A stretch of DNA of 64,000 nt from Streptomyces sp. DH41 (GTDB lineage: Bacteria > Actinomycetota > Actinomycetes > Streptomycetales > Streptomycetaceae). The translations under genes were made by a program, and so were the position numbers. Below the pieces are notes generated by a model. The model was not told the DNA's origin. It was given only the letters and a program-made list of their open reading frames with translations, and searched no databases. Shown one piece after another: positions 49,803 to 58,643 of this stretch (its first letter is position 1; each line of letters begins with the position of its first letter). The DNA lies in the NCBI RefSeq assembly GCF_029813785.1, contig NZ_JARVKY010000016.1, positions 124,001-188,000 on the forward strand. Direction: 5' to 3'.

Positions 49803-50375
49803 TCAGACGCCGCCCATCGGCTCGATGTCCACCCGGACCGGCGTCCCCCACACCCGCAGCACCTCGTAGTCCGTGAACTCGTGGACGAGCCGGTACGCCA
49901 TCGCCGCGCGGGGTGCGCGCAACTGGGCCGCGATGTACAGCTCGGCCTCGCGGCGGTCGCGGCGCGGGGTGCCGCACAGCTGCCACGCCTGGCCGTTCCA
50001 CAGCTCGGGCAGCCAGCGCTGCTGGGGCTGCGGACGGTCGCCCCGGACGCCGTAGCGGGACTGGACCGGGTCGGTGGCGGGCCGCGCGGGGAGCGGGCCG
50101 CCGTTGTACTCGCTGCGGCGGGCGGCGCGGCGGCGGGTCTCGCACAGGAGGCAGAGGTCGGGGGCGGCCTTGTCGACCGGGCCGTTCGGATGCTCGTGGC
50201 AGCGGGTGGTCGGGGCCGCCGCCGTGACGCTCTCCTCCAGCTGGTCCAGCGCGCGCTTCAGGTCCGCGCGGACCTCGTGCAGCTTGGCGTCCGGCGTGTC
50301 GGTGCTCAGTGCCTCGCCGTGCTCACCGAGGAGACGCAGGGCGCGGCCCAGGGCGGTCAGCTGGGCGTGGTTCAT
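49803..50375 (-). CDS. Conserved hypothetical protein with Cys/His cluster
   Basis: The 190-residue protein has an N-terminal helical region (LTALGRALRLLGEHGEALS...RADLKRALDQLEES) and then CHEHPNG...CLLCETRRR, a possible zinc site. The C-terminus is beta-rich (MAYRLVHEFTDYEVLRVWGTPVRVD). Its start overlaps the 3' end of the EIIBC gene by 53 bp on the same strand. The function is unknown. Confidence 0.65.
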   Translation of the reverse strand: MNHAQLTALGRALRLLGEHGEALSTDTPDAKLHEVRADLKRALDQLEESVTAAAPTTRCHEHPNGPVDKAAPDLCLLCETRRRAARRSEYNGGPLPARPATDPVQSRYGVRGDRPQPQQRWLPELWNGQAWQLCGTPRRDRREAELYIAAQLRAPRAAMAYRLVHEFTDYEVLRVWGTPVRVDIEPMGGV

Positions 50376-51900
50376 GCTCCCCAGAGTCGCACACGGCGCG
50401 GGCGGTGCCGCCGTCCAGACCGAAGAAGTACGTCGCCGCGAAGCCGACCACGTACCCGGTGAGCAGCCCGCCGCCGTACACCGCCGCCGTCACCGCCCAG
50501 CCACCGCCGCCCGCGAGGAGCGGGAACAGGGCCCAGCCGGACGGGCCGATCGCCGTCGCCCCCACGTCCGTGCCGAGCATCGCGAACAGGCCGACGAAGG
50601 CGCCGCCCGCCGCGCCGCCCACGCAGGCGGTGAGGAAGGGGCGGCCGAGGGGGAGGGAGACACCGTAGATCAGGGGTTCGCCGACGCCGAGCAGACCGGC
50701 CGGGAGCGCCGATCTGATCGTCGTACGCAGGGTGGTGTCGTGGCGCAGACGGACGTACACCGCCGCCGCCGCGCCGACCTGGCCCGCGCCCGCCATGGCC
50801 AGGATGGGGAGCAGGACGGTGTGGCCCTGCTGCTCGATGAGCGTGGTGTGGATGGGGATGAGGGCCTGGTGCAGGCCCAGCATCACCAGGGGGAGGAAGA
50901 GGCCGCCGAGGACCAGGCCGGCCAGGGCGCCGGTCGTCGTCAGGAGCCAGTTCGCCGCCGTGCCGATGGCCGTGGCGACCTCCCCGGCCGCGTACATGAG
51001 GACGTAGAGGGTGACCAGGCCGGAGACCAGGACCGTCAGGGTCGGGGTGAGCAGGACGTCCAGGGTGCCGGGGAGCCGGGCACGGCACCACTTCTCGACG
51101 TACGTGCCGAGCAGCGCGGCGGCCAGTGCGCCCAGGACGCCGCCCTGGCCGGGGGCGAGCGCGGTGCCGAACGCCGTCACCTCCGCCACGCCCGGGTAGA
51201 CGACGACGGCGGCGACCGCGCCGCCCAGCACGGGCGTCCCGCCGAACTCCTTCGCCGTGTTGTGGCCGACGAACACCGCGATCAGCGCCATGAAGGCGGA
51301 GGAGAGGGCGGCCAGGGCGGGGGTGATGCCGGGGAGCCGTTCCAGGTTCGTCAGCAGACCCGCGATGCCCGCGACGATCCCGCAGCCGATCAGGGCGGGG
51401 ATGAGCGGGACGAAGATGTTCGCGACGCGGCGCAGGGCCGACTTGAGCGGGGTCGCGTTGCGCCGCTTCTGCCGCGCCTTCAGCTCGGCACCGCGCCGGG
51501 CGAGGACGTCCGCCGTGCCGGCGGGAGTGTCCGCCGGCACGGCGGGAGTGTCCGCCGGGGCTGCGAGGGCGTCCGCCGTGCCGGCGGCGCCCTCCACCGT
51601 GCAGCCGGCCCCGTCGGCCGCCAGCAGTGCCTCGAAGGCTTCCGTCACCCGCCCGACCACCCCCGGCCCCAGCACCACCTGGTACGACTCGCCGTCCTCC
51701 ACCACCCCCAGCACACCGGGCAGCGCCCGCAGCGCCGCGTCGTCCACCCGGGATCGGTCGGCCAGCCCCAGGCGGAGGCGGGTCATGCAGTGGGCGACGG
51801 AGGTGACGTTGGCCGGGCCGCCGACCAGGGGGAGGAGGGCGGCGGCCGTGGAGCGGGGAGTGTGGGGAGTGCCGGGGGTGTGGGGGGTGTCCTTGTGCAC
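50323..51900 (-). CDS. PTS EIIBC permease, N-acetylmuramic acid/amino-sugar type
   Basis: The 525-residue protein has an N-terminal EIIB domain with the phospho-cysteine in SVAHCMTRLRL (~Cys38) and a C-terminal multi-TM EIIC (VANIFVPLIPALIGCGIVAG, LGGLFLPLVMLGLHQALIPIH, PLIYGVSLPLGRPFLTACVGGAAGG). A Pro/Ala/Asp-rich linker with direct repeats joins them. It lacks EIIA, so it depends on Crr-type EIIA elsewhere. The start GTG lies 15 bp after murQ. With murQ and an RpiR regulator it probably imports MurNAc. Confidence 0.85.
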   Translation of the reverse strand: MHKDTPHTPGTPHTPRSTAAALLPLVGGPANVTSVAHCMTRLRLGLADRSRVDDAALRALPGVLGVVEDGESYQVVLGPGVVGRVTEAFEALLAADGAGCTVEGAAGTADALAAPADTPAVPADTPAGTADVLARRGAELKARQKRRNATPLKSALRRVANIFVPLIPALIGCGIVAGIAGLLTNLERLPGITPALAALSSAFMALIAVFVGHNTAKEFGGTPVLGGAVAAVVVYPGVAEVTAFGTALAPGQGGVLGALAAALLGTYVEKWCRARLPGTLDVLLTPTLTVLVSGLVTLYVLMYAAGEVATAIGTAANWLLTTTGALAGLVLGGLFLPLVMLGLHQALIPIHTTLIEQQGHTVLLPILAMAGAGQVGAAAAVYVRLRHDTTLRTTIRSALPAGLLGVGEPLIYGVSLPLGRPFLTACVGGAAGGAFVGLFAMLGTDVGATAIGPSGWALFPLLAGGGGWAVTAAVYGGGLLTGYVVGFAATYFFGLDGGTARAVCDSGEHEPRPADRPGPRPASPR

Positions 51901-51915
51901 CCCCCGAGCGTGCGG

Positions 51916-52851
51916 TCAGCCCCGTGCCGTGGCCAGCGCGGCGCGCAGGTGGCCGCCGGAGTCCTCCAGAAGGCGGGCGGCCGTCGGGCCGTCCACGTCG
52001 GCCAGCAGGGTCAGGATCGCGTGCTTGACCTCGCCGTCCGTGGCGGTCAGGGCGCGCTCGACCTCGTCGTCGGCGGCGCCGGTGGCGAGCGCGACGATGC
52101 GGCGCGAGCGGGCGCGCAGCTTCTCGTTGGAGGCGCGGACGTCCACCATCAGGTTCCCGTACGTCTTGCCGAGGCGGATCATCGTGATCGTCGACAGCAT
52201 GTTCAGGACCAGCTTCTGCGCCGTACCGGCCTTCAGCCGGGTGGAGCCGGTGATCAGCTCGGGCCCGGTGACGACCTCGATGCCGTGCTCGGCGGCGGCG
52301 GCCAGGGCGCTGCCGCTGTTGCACGCCAGCCCGATGGTCAGGGCCCCCCGCGCCCGGGCGTGCTCGACGGCGCCGATGGCGTACGGCGTGCGGCCGGAGG
52401 CGGAGACGCCGACCACCGTGTCGTCGGGGGTGAGGGCGAGGGCGTCCAGGTCGGCGCGGGCCAGCTCGGCCGAGTCCTCGGCGCCCTCGACGGAGGTGAC
52501 CATGGCGTCCGGGCCGCCCGCGATGAGGCCGACGACCTGCCCGGGGGCGGTGTTGAAGGTGGGCGGGCACTCCGAGGCGTCCAGGACGCCGAGCCGGCCG
52601 GCCGTGCCGGCGCCCGCGTAGACCAGCCGTCCGCCGCGTGCCATCCGGGCCGCTACGGCGTCGACGGCGGCGGCGATCTCGGGCAGCCGTTCGGCGACGG
52701 CGGCGGGCACGGCGGTGTCCTCGCCGTTCATCACCCGCGCGATGTCGAGGGTGGGCATCCGGTCGATCTCGGCCAGCTCGGGCCGGAACGCCTCGGTGGC
52801 CAGCGTCTCCAACTGGGAACGGAGGTCGGGTTGGTGGGGGGTCGCAGTCAT
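51916..52851 (-). CDS. murQ: N-acetylmuramic acid 6-phosphate etherase
   Basis: The 311-residue SIS-domain lyase has LVYAGAGTAGRLGVLDASECPPTF, VGVSASGRTPYAIGAVEHAR and TRLKAGTAQKLVLNMLSTITMIRLGKTYGNLMVD, all diagnostic of MurQ. It cleaves the lactyl ether of MurNAc-6-P to give GlcNAc-6-P, which NagA then uses. It stands between the RpiR regulator and EIIBC in one operon. Confidence 0.96.
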   Translation of the reverse strand: MTATPHQPDLRSQLETLATEAFRPELAEIDRMPTLDIARVMNGEDTAVPAAVAERLPEIAAAVDAVAARMARGGRLVYAGAGTAGRLGVLDASECPPTFNTAPGQVVGLIAGGPDAMVTSVEGAEDSAELARADLDALALTPDDTVVGVSASGRTPYAIGAVEHARARGALTIGLACNSGSALAAAAEHGIEVVTGPELITGSTRLKAGTAQKLVLNMLSTITMIRLGKTYGNLMVDVRASNEKLRARSRRIVALATGAADDEVERALTATDGEVKHAILTLLADVDGPTAARLLEDSGGHLRAALATARG

Positions 52852-52905
52852 GAGGAAGCCGCTCTTTCCACTTCGGTGCCTGTACTTACCCGGGGGCGCG
52901 GGGGC

Positions 52906-53904
52906 CTACGATCTCCCGCGGCTCCCGTGCCGGTGGGCCAGCGCCTCGTAGGACGCCGACAGGGCCGGCGCGGCCGACTCGTACGTCCGCTGCGCCACCC
53001 CCACGAACAGACAGTCGACCACCAGCAGCTGGCTGGTCCGCGACGACATCGCCGCCGGCCTCAGCTCGCTCTCCCTGGACGTGGACGTGGTCAGTACGTG
53101 GTCGGCGTACTGCGTGACGGGGCTGTCGGGGCGGCCGGTGATGGCGACGGTCGTCGCCCCGCGTTCGAAGGCGACCCGCAGCGGCTCGATGACGTCCCCG
53201 GTCGACCCGGAGTGCGTGATGGCGAGGGCGACGTCCCCGGCGCGCAGCTGCACCGCGTTGGTGACGGCGAGGTGCGGATCGCTGGGGGCGTGCGCTATGA
53301 GCCCTATGCGCAGGAGCTTCTGGGTGAGGTCCTGCGCGACCAGCCCGGAGGCGCCGATGCCGTACACGTCGGTGCGGCGGGCGGCGGCGAGCGCGGCGAC
53401 GGCCGCGCCGAGCTGGACGGTGTCCAGTGAGGCGGCGGTGTCGGCGAGGGTCTGCTGCTCGTCGTAGGCCAGCTTGGCGACGACGTCGGCGATCGGGTCG
53501 TCGACCGCGATGTCGGTCGTGATGGCGGGCGCGCGGCCGGACTGCTGCTGGGCGGCGAGCCCGGCGAGCGCGAGGCGCAGATCGCGGTAGCCGGGGTAGC
53601 CGAGCAGCCGGGCGGTGCGTACGACGGTCGCCTCGCTGGTGCCGGTGAGCTCGGCGAGGCCGGTGACCGTGAGGGCCGCGCAGCCGGCCGGGTCACCCGC
53701 GACGGCCTCGGCGACCCGCTGCATGGAACGGGTCATCGACGGCGCCAGCGTGCGGACCTTGGCGGCGAGGGCGGCGGGCGCGGGCGGCGCGCTCCCGCTT
53801 CCGGAGCCGCGGCGGCCACCGGTCGCACCACCACCGGTCGCACCGCCGCCGCGCGCGCTCTCGCCGCGCGGGCTTCCGAAAGTTTCCTTCACTTCATCGG
53901 TCAC
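52906..53904 (-). CDS. murR: RpiR/MurR-family transcriptional regulator
   Basis: The 332-residue protein has a Gly/Ala/Arg-rich N-terminal tail with a GGGAT repeat, an RpiR HTH (GLAELTGTSEATVVRTARLLGYPGYRDLRLAL) and a C-terminal SIS domain (DVYGIGASGLVAQDLTQKLLRIGL, ALAITHSGSTGDVIEPLRVAFERGATTVAITG) that senses phosphosugar. The GTG start at 53904 lies behind an AT-rich promoter. It probably represses murQ-EIIBC until MurNAc-6-P is bound. Confidence 0.9.
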   Translation of the reverse strand: MTDEVKETFGSPRGESARGGGATGGGATGGRRGSGSGSAPPAPAALAAKVRTLAPSMTRSMQRVAEAVAGDPAGCAALTVTGLAELTGTSEATVVRTARLLGYPGYRDLRLALAGLAAQQQSGRAPAITTDIAVDDPIADVVAKLAYDEQQTLADTAASLDTVQLGAAVAALAAARRTDVYGIGASGLVAQDLTQKLLRIGLIAHAPSDPHLAVTNAVQLRAGDVALAITHSGSTGDVIEPLRVAFERGATTVAITGRPDSPVTQYADHVLTTSTSRESELRPAAMSSRTSQLLVVDCLFVGVAQRTYESAAPALSASYEALAHRHGSRGRS

Positions 53905-53907
53905 TAC

Positions 53908-53922
53908 TGAAAGATATTTTCG
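53908..53922. promoter_or_regulatory. AT-rich dyad, MurR operator candidate
   Basis: TGAAAGATATTTTCG has GAAA/TTTC arms, immediately upstream of the regulator start. Its AT content is striking in this genome, and its position allows autoregulation as well as control of the divergent gene. Confidence 0.45.
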
Positions 53923-53959
53923 TTTCGGTCCACGGGTCAAGAGTGCGCACAATGGGTGC

Positions 53960-54343
53960 ATGGACGACCCCATCAGCCCCCTGGAGCAGACGCTGCACGC
54001 CGCACGCGCCCTCGTCCTCGCCGACCTGGTGGCGGGCCAGGTCGCCGAGCCGGACGTCGTCTCGCTGGTCGAGGAGTCCGTCGTACAGCGGCGCTGGTGG
54101 GTCGAGCAGTGGCCCGAGGGCGCGGAGTTCGTGGCCGGGCTGGTCGCGCAGGACGTGCAGGACGCGCTGCTGGAGCGGTACGGGCGCTGGCCGCTGTGCC
54201 CGGTGTGCGGATCCGGCGACCCGCACGCGCTGGAGGTCGAGCCGGAGCTCGGCCCCGACCCGCACTGGGTGTGCGGCAAGGCGGGTGTGAAGGTCGCGGC
54301 GGTCGGCTCGCTGGGCGGCGCCGCCAAAGGCACCCCTTCGTGA
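53960..54343 (+). CDS. Conserved hypothetical protein with putative zinc ribbon
   Basis: The 127-residue protein is helical at the N-terminus and has CPVCGSGDPHALEVEPELGPDPHWVCGK near its C-terminus, a short CXXC...C knuckle. It is divergent from murR and followed 19 bp later by the DUF4031 gene. The function is unknown. Confidence 0.7.
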   Translation: MDDPISPLEQTLHAARALVLADLVAGQVAEPDVVSLVEESVVQRRWWVEQWPEGAEFVAGLVAQDVQDALLERYGRWPLCPVCGSGDPHALEVEPELGPDPHWVCGKAGVKVAAVGSLGGAAKGTPS

Positions 54344-54362
54344 GGTCCGTGAGGGCGACCCG

Positions 54363-54650
54363 GTGAGCGTCTACATCGATCCGCCGAACTGGCCGGGGCA
54401 CGGCCGCATGTGGTCGCACCTCGTCAGCGACGTCTCCTACGCCGAGCTGCACGCGTTCGCCGAGTCCCTGGGCGTGCCGCGCCGCGCCTTCGAACGCGAC
54501 CACTACGACCTCCCCGCCCAGCGGTACGCCGACGCCGTGTCCGCCGGTGCGCTGGAGGTCAGCAGCCGCGAGGTGGTGCGGCTGCTGCACGGGGCGGGGC
54601 TGCGGCGCCGCAAGGGTGCCGTTCAGCCGCGCGTGCCCCGCAGCTCGTAG
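54363..54650 (+). CDS. DUF4031 family protein
   Basis: The 95-residue protein begins SVYIDPPNWPGHGRMWSHLVSD and contains YAELHAFAESLGVPRRAFERDHYDLPAQRYADAV, the DUF4031 pattern. It has no assigned biochemical role. Its last 28 bp overlap the 3' end of the convergent DinB-GNAT gene. Confidence 0.85.
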   Translation: MSVYIDPPNWPGHGRMWSHLVSDVSYAELHAFAESLGVPRRAFERDHYDLPAQRYADAVSAGALEVSSREVVRLLHGAGLRRRKGAVQPRVPRSS

Positions 54651-55699
54651 GCGAGTTGCTTCTCGTCCCCCGCGACCCGGGTGAAACCGGCGCGGACGAT
54701 CACGGCCTGGGAGGCGAGGTTGGCGGGCTCGGTCGTCGCGAACACGGACACCACCTCCTCGCGGGCCAGCGCCCACGCGGACAGCGCCCGCAGGCCCTCG
54801 GTGGCGTAGCCGTGGCCGCGGGCCGCCTCGGCGAGGTCGTAGCCGATCTCCACCCTGTCCTCCTCGTCCGGTGCCCCGTGGAAGCCCATGCCGCCGACGG
54901 CGCGGCCGTCCTGGCGGCGCACGAGTACGAAGACCCCCCACTCGGGCCGGTGCACGCCCGCCTCGTACGCCTTCAGCAGCATCCCGGCGGCGTCCCGGGT
55001 GCCCTGGAAGGGGCCGCCCTCGACCCACTCGAAGCCGCCGTCGCCGCCCGCGGCCAGGTCGGTGGCGGCGGCCGGGGTGACGCCCTGGAGGGTGAGGCGC
55101 TCGGCCGGGACGACCAGGTTGTTGAGCCAGCGCCACGCGGTGACCGGCGCGCGGCCGGGCAGTTCACCGCGGCCGGTGGCCCACAGCAGGGTGCGCCAGG
55201 GGTCGTCTCCGGGCCGGACGTGCGGGAAGATCCGGGCGAGGACGTCCGCGCACAGCTCGGCGGGCGGCTCGTAGGCCAGTCCGAGGCCCTCGGCGATGTC
55301 GTGCGTGTGCGCGAGGACCTCGGTGACGCCCATCGCGGCGAAACCCTCGCGGTTCGCGCTGCGGAAGGGATACGGGTGGAAGGCGCGGACCTCGCGCGGC
55401 GTGGTGCGGAGGGTCGCGGCGAGCAGGGCGCAGGTCGTCTCGATGACGTGCAGGACGCCTTCGTTGTCCGTGCCGTCGTCGAAGGTGATCTCGAAGGGGA
55501 CGTAGGCCTCGGTGGCGCGTCCGGCGAGCTGGCCCGCGTAGGCGATGAGGTCGCCCGCGATGTGCTCGGCCGTCTCCCGGCAGCTCCACTTCAGGCGCCC
55601 GGCGGCTGTCGCCTCCCAGTCCCGGTCCGTCGCCGTCCGCAGCAGCGCGACGGCGCTCGCGACGGCCTCTTCCACCTGTTCCCCACCCATGCTCCGCAT
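54623..55699 (-). CDS. DinB/mycothiol-S-transferase-like plus GNAT fusion protein
   Basis: The 358-residue protein couples an N-terminal DinB/maleylpyruvate-isomerase-like domain (SCRETAEHIAGDLIAYAGQLAG, GVTEVLAHTHDIAEGLG, with the metal-binding His residues) to a C-terminal GNAT domain (VFVLVRRQDGRAVGGMGFHGAPDEEDRVEIGYDLAEAARGHGYATEGL). The start ATG 55699 is uncertain; 55690 is an alternative. It overlaps the DUF4031 gene tail-to-tail. Confidence 0.85.
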   Translation of the reverse strand: MRSMGGEQVEEAVASAVALLRTATDRDWEATAAGRLKWSCRETAEHIAGDLIAYAGQLAGRATEAYVPFEITFDDGTDNEGVLHVIETTCALLAATLRTTPREVRAFHPYPFRSANREGFAAMGVTEVLAHTHDIAEGLGLAYEPPAELCADVLARIFPHVRPGDDPWRTLLWATGRGELPGRAPVTAWRWLNNLVVPAERLTLQGVTPAAATDLAAGGDGGFEWVEGGPFQGTRDAAGMLLKAYEAGVHRPEWGVFVLVRRQDGRAVGGMGFHGAPDEEDRVEIGYDLAEAARGHGYATEGLRALSAWALAREEVVSVFATTEPANLASQAVIVRAGFTRVAGDEKQLAYELRGTRG

Positions 55700-55709
55700 G
55701 CCGGGCAGG

Positions 55710-56381
55710 CTACGGGCCGGGCTCGTCCCCGGGCGACAGCATTTCCAGCTCGCCGGTGAGGTTGTAGCGGGCGGTCGCCTCCCACTCCCGCCGCCCGTAC
55801 GGGGTGCGGAAAAGCCGGGGCAGGGCGAGGAGTTGGCGGAGGATCGCGGCCCGGCCCGCGCGGAAGGCCTCGTTCGGCACGAAGTGGTACTCCTCGCGGA
55901 CGGCGGCCGTGTACGCGGCGTACGCCGAGGGAGGCGCCGCGAGGATCGCCAGGTCGGCGTCGCACAGCACCTGCCCGTCGCGGTCGTCGTCGGCGGGGTC
56001 GTGCGTGACGGTGAGCCGCACCAACCGCGCCACCTCGGCGACCTTCCCCTCCGGCACCCCGGCCTCGGGCAGCGCGCGCTCGGCGAGGCGGGCCGAGCGC
56101 TCCTCGTTCTCGGAGCGGTCGGGGAGGTAGACGGCGTCGTGGAACCAGGCGGCGAGACGCACCACGTCGGCGTCGGCGGCGTACTCCTCCAGTACGTCGA
56201 CGTGGTCCAGGACCGCGGTGAGGTGCGCGAGCGTGTGGTAGCGCCGCGCGGGCTCCTGCCAGCGGGCGAGCAGGTTGTCGGCGTACGGCGCCGGGTCGGG
56301 GCGGCCGGCTCCCCGCACGGGGCCGGCGGCCTTGTCCAGGGCGCGGGCGAAACGGGAGCGCAGGGCGTCGAGGTCGGCCAT
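55710..56381 (-). CDS. HD-domain metal-dependent phosphohydrolase
   Basis: The 223-residue protein has the HD signature RRYHTLAHLTAVLDHVDVL, WFHDAVY and D at VLCDADLAILA, typical of predicted metal-dependent HD hydrolases. The ATG at 56381 follows a GGAAG site. It ends 10 bp from the DinB-GNAT start on the same strand, so the two may be co-transcribed. Confidence 0.85.
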   Translation of the reverse strand: MADLDALRSRFARALDKAAGPVRGAGRPDPAPYADNLLARWQEPARRYHTLAHLTAVLDHVDVLEEYAADADVVRLAAWFHDAVYLPDRSENEERSARLAERALPEAGVPEGKVAEVARLVRLTVTHDPADDDRDGQVLCDADLAILAAPPSAYAAYTAAVREEYHFVPNEAFRAGRAAILRQLLALPRLFRTPYGRREWEATARYNLTGELEMLSPGDEPGP

Positions 56382-56505
56382 GTGCCCATTCTTCCAGCGG
56401 GGGCGGACACCGGCTCCGACGACGGGCACCGCCACCAGCTGCGGTGATAGCTTCTCACTGAACCTTGAGGATGTATTCGCGCCGAAGCGGAGAGAGTGGC
56501 GGACC

Positions 56506-57153
56506 ATGACGGACGCGCGCACGAGGACCCCGCGCGAGCGCTACCGCACCCAGGTGCGCGCGGAGATCAAGGAACACGCCTGGGAGCAGATCGCGACGGC
56601 GGGGGCGTCCGCGCTCTCGCTCAACGCGATCGCCAAGCGGATGGGCATGAGCGGCCCCGCGCTCTACCGGTACTTCGGCGGCCGGGACGAGCTGATCACC
56701 GAACTCGTCAGGGACGCGTACCGAAGCCTCGCCGACACCTTCCGGGCGGCCTCGGGGGCGGGCGCCGACCTCGCCGCGCTGGCACACGCCATGCGCGCGT
56801 GGGCGCTGGACGACCCCCACCGCTACTTCCTCGTCTTCGGCACCCCCGTCCCGGGCTACCGCGCACCCGACGACATCACCGAGATCGCCGCCGAGACGAT
56901 GACGGCCATCCTCGACGCCTGCGCCGCACTGCCCTCGGACCGCCCCGCGACACCCTTCGGCACGCACCTCGAAGGCCACCGGCAGTGGGCGGCCGGCCAC
57001 CCCGCCCCGCCCGCCGTCCTGCACCGGGCGCTGACCGTCTGGACCCGGCTGCACGGCGTCCTGTCCCTGGAACTCGCGGGCCACTTCACCGGCATGGCGT
57101 TCGATCCCGCCCTCCTCTACGCCGCTGAACTGGACGCCCTGATGGAACGCTGA
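56506..57153 (+). CDS. TetR-family regulator with WHG domain
   Basis: The 215-residue protein has the TetR HTH (IKEHAWEQIATAGASALSLNAIAKRMGMSGPALYRYFGGRDELI) and a C-terminal helical domain (WTRLHGVLSLELAGHFTGM) of the WHG type. It is 33 bp upstream of the mycothiol-dependent-enzyme-like gene, so it is co-transcribed or its regulator. The ligand is unknown. Confidence 0.9.
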   Translation: MTDARTRTPRERYRTQVRAEIKEHAWEQIATAGASALSLNAIAKRMGMSGPALYRYFGGRDELITELVRDAYRSLADTFRAASGAGADLAALAHAMRAWALDDPHRYFLVFGTPVPGYRAPDDITEIAAETMTAILDACAALPSDRPATPFGTHLEGHRQWAAGHPAPPAVLHRALTVWTRLHGVLSLELAGHFTGMAFDPALLYAAELDALMER

Positions 57154-57186
57154 CCGCGCGGCGGAACCGGCCCTAACGTGGGGTCC

Positions 57187-57870
57187 ATGACGACTCCTGC
57201 GGATGTGCAAGGCGTACGCGACCCCGAGCTGCCCGGGCGGCTGCTGGCCACCGAACGGGACGAACTGGTCCCGCTGCTGCGGTCCCGGGCGGACGCCGAC
57301 TTCGCGCTGCCGGTGGCCGCGTGCCCGGGCTGGACCGTGCGGGACGTGCTGGCGCACTGTTCCAGCGCGCTGGTCCGGGTGGTGGAGAAACGCTTCGAGG
57401 AGGGCGTCTTCTCACCCGAGTGCAACGACCGCGACATCGCCGAACGCGCCGACTGGACGAACGCCCGGGTCGTGGACGAGCTGGAACGCGGCATGACCGA
57501 GGCCGGGCCGGTGATCGCCCGGGCGGGCGGCGTGCTGGACGCCGTCGCCCTGGGCGAGTGGGTGCACGCCGGTGACGTACGGGTGACCTTCGGCGAGCCG
57601 GGGGCGTACGCGGGGCGCGGGCTCCCCGAGGCGCTCACGCTGCTCGGCACGATCACCCGGGCGCGCGGTCACGTGCCGCTCCACGCCGACCTGGACGACC
57701 TGGACGAGCCCCTGAAGCTGGGCGAGGCGAACGGCGAGCGGCCGCCCGGCCGGTTCATCGGCGACGGCCCCACCCTCCTGCGGCTCTACGCGGGCCGTCC
57801 CCTGGACGGAGCGGCGGCGTACGAGCTGGCCGGGGTGCAGGCGGCGGAGCTGAACATCTTCGGCGACTGA
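57187..57870 (+). CDS. Maleylpyruvate isomerase/mycothiol-dependent enzyme family (TIGR03083-like) protein
   Basis: The 227-residue protein has PVAACPGWTVRDVLAHCSSALVRVVEKR, the metal-binding N-terminal pattern (W..RDVLAH) of actinobacterial mycothiol-dependent DinB enzymes, plus LGEWVHAGDVRVTFGEP. It may act in mycothiol-linked detoxification; the substrate is unknown. It lies downstream of the TetR gene. Confidence 0.8.
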   Translation: MTTPADVQGVRDPELPGRLLATERDELVPLLRSRADADFALPVAACPGWTVRDVLAHCSSALVRVVEKRFEEGVFSPECNDRDIAERADWTNARVVDELERGMTEAGPVIARAGGVLDAVALGEWVHAGDVRVTFGEPGAYAGRGLPEALTLLGTITRARGHVPLHADLDDLDEPLKLGEANGERPPGRFIGDGPTLLRLYAGRPLDGAAAYELAGVQAAELNIFGD

Positions 57871-57914
57871 GCGGCGACGCGGGGACCCGGCCTGCCATCG
57901 GGGCGTAGTCTTGG

Positions 57915-57930
57915 ATTGGACTAGACCTGT
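57915..57930. promoter_or_regulatory. DasR-responsive element (dre) upstream of cutC
   Basis: ATTGGACTAGACCTGT keeps the TGG(A/T)CTAGACC core of the DasR operator, 24 bp upstream of the cutC start. Its position suggests direct repression by DasR. Confidence 0.6.
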
Positions 57931-57953
57931 AGTAGGCCGACGAATGGGGTCCC

Positions 57954-58643
57954 ATGAGCAAGCGTGCAGTCCTGGAGGTGATCGCCCTCGACGTCGAGGA
58001 CGCGGTCGCCGCCCAGGCCGGAGGCGCGGATCGCCTCGAACTGGTCACCGACATGGCGGCCGACGGACTCACCCCGTCGGCCGAGACCGTCGCCGCGATC
58101 CGCGCCGCCGTCGACATCGACGTACGGGTGATGCTGCGGCTCGCCGACGGTTTCGCCGCCGGGGACGTCGAGCGGCTGGCGCGGGTCGCGGGACGGATGC
58201 GGGAGGCCGGGGCCACGCAGTTCGTGCTGGGGTTCCTCGACGCCGACGGTGACGTGGACCTCCGGGCCGTGGAGCGGATGGCCGGGACGCTGACCGGATG
58301 CCGGTGGACGTTCCACCGCGCCATCGACCGCGCCGGGAACCGGGACGCCCTGCGCAAGCAGCTCGCGGACTTCCCCGGGCTGGACACGTACCTGACGGCC
58401 GGGGCGGCCGGCGGGGTCGACGACGGACTGCCCGTACTGCTCGCCGAGGCGCGGCGGCGGGGGGAGCCCGGGTACGAGCAGCAGCTGCTGGTGGGGGGCG
58501 GCCTGCGACTGGAGCACGTGCCGGGTCTCCTCGACGCGGGCATCGACGGCTTCCACATCGGCGGGGCGGCGAGGCCCCACGGATGGGACGGGCCGGTGTC
58601 GGCGGAAGCGGTGGGGGAGTGGCGACGGGTGCTGGGGGACTGA
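57954..58643 (+). CDS. cutC: CutC family protein (copper homeostasis or related TIM-barrel)
   Basis: The 229-residue protein has the CutC TIM-barrel signature LEVIALDVEDAVAAQAGGADRLEL, DGLTPSA, RVMLR and WTFHRAIDRAG. CutC was named for copper tolerance, but its true reaction is unsettled and it may act on sugar-linked substrates. A dre box directly upstream suggests induction with amino sugars. Confidence 0.92.
   Translation: MSKRAVLEVIALDVEDAVAAQAGGADRLELVTDMAADGLTPSAETVAAIRAAVDIDVRVMLRLADGFAAGDVERLARVAGRMREAGATQFVLGFLDADGDVDLRAVERMAGTLTGCRWTFHRAIDRAGNRDALRKQLADFPGLDTYLTAGAAGGVDDGLPVLLAEARRRGEPGYEQQLLVGGGLRLEHVPGLLDAGIDGFHIGGAARPHGWDGPVSAEAVGEWRRVLGD

Noticed and set aside
50074..53430. 1118-residue plus-strand frame
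   Set aside because: It runs antisense to EIIBC, murQ and murR, has no domains, and is dominated by Gly/Arg/Val runs.
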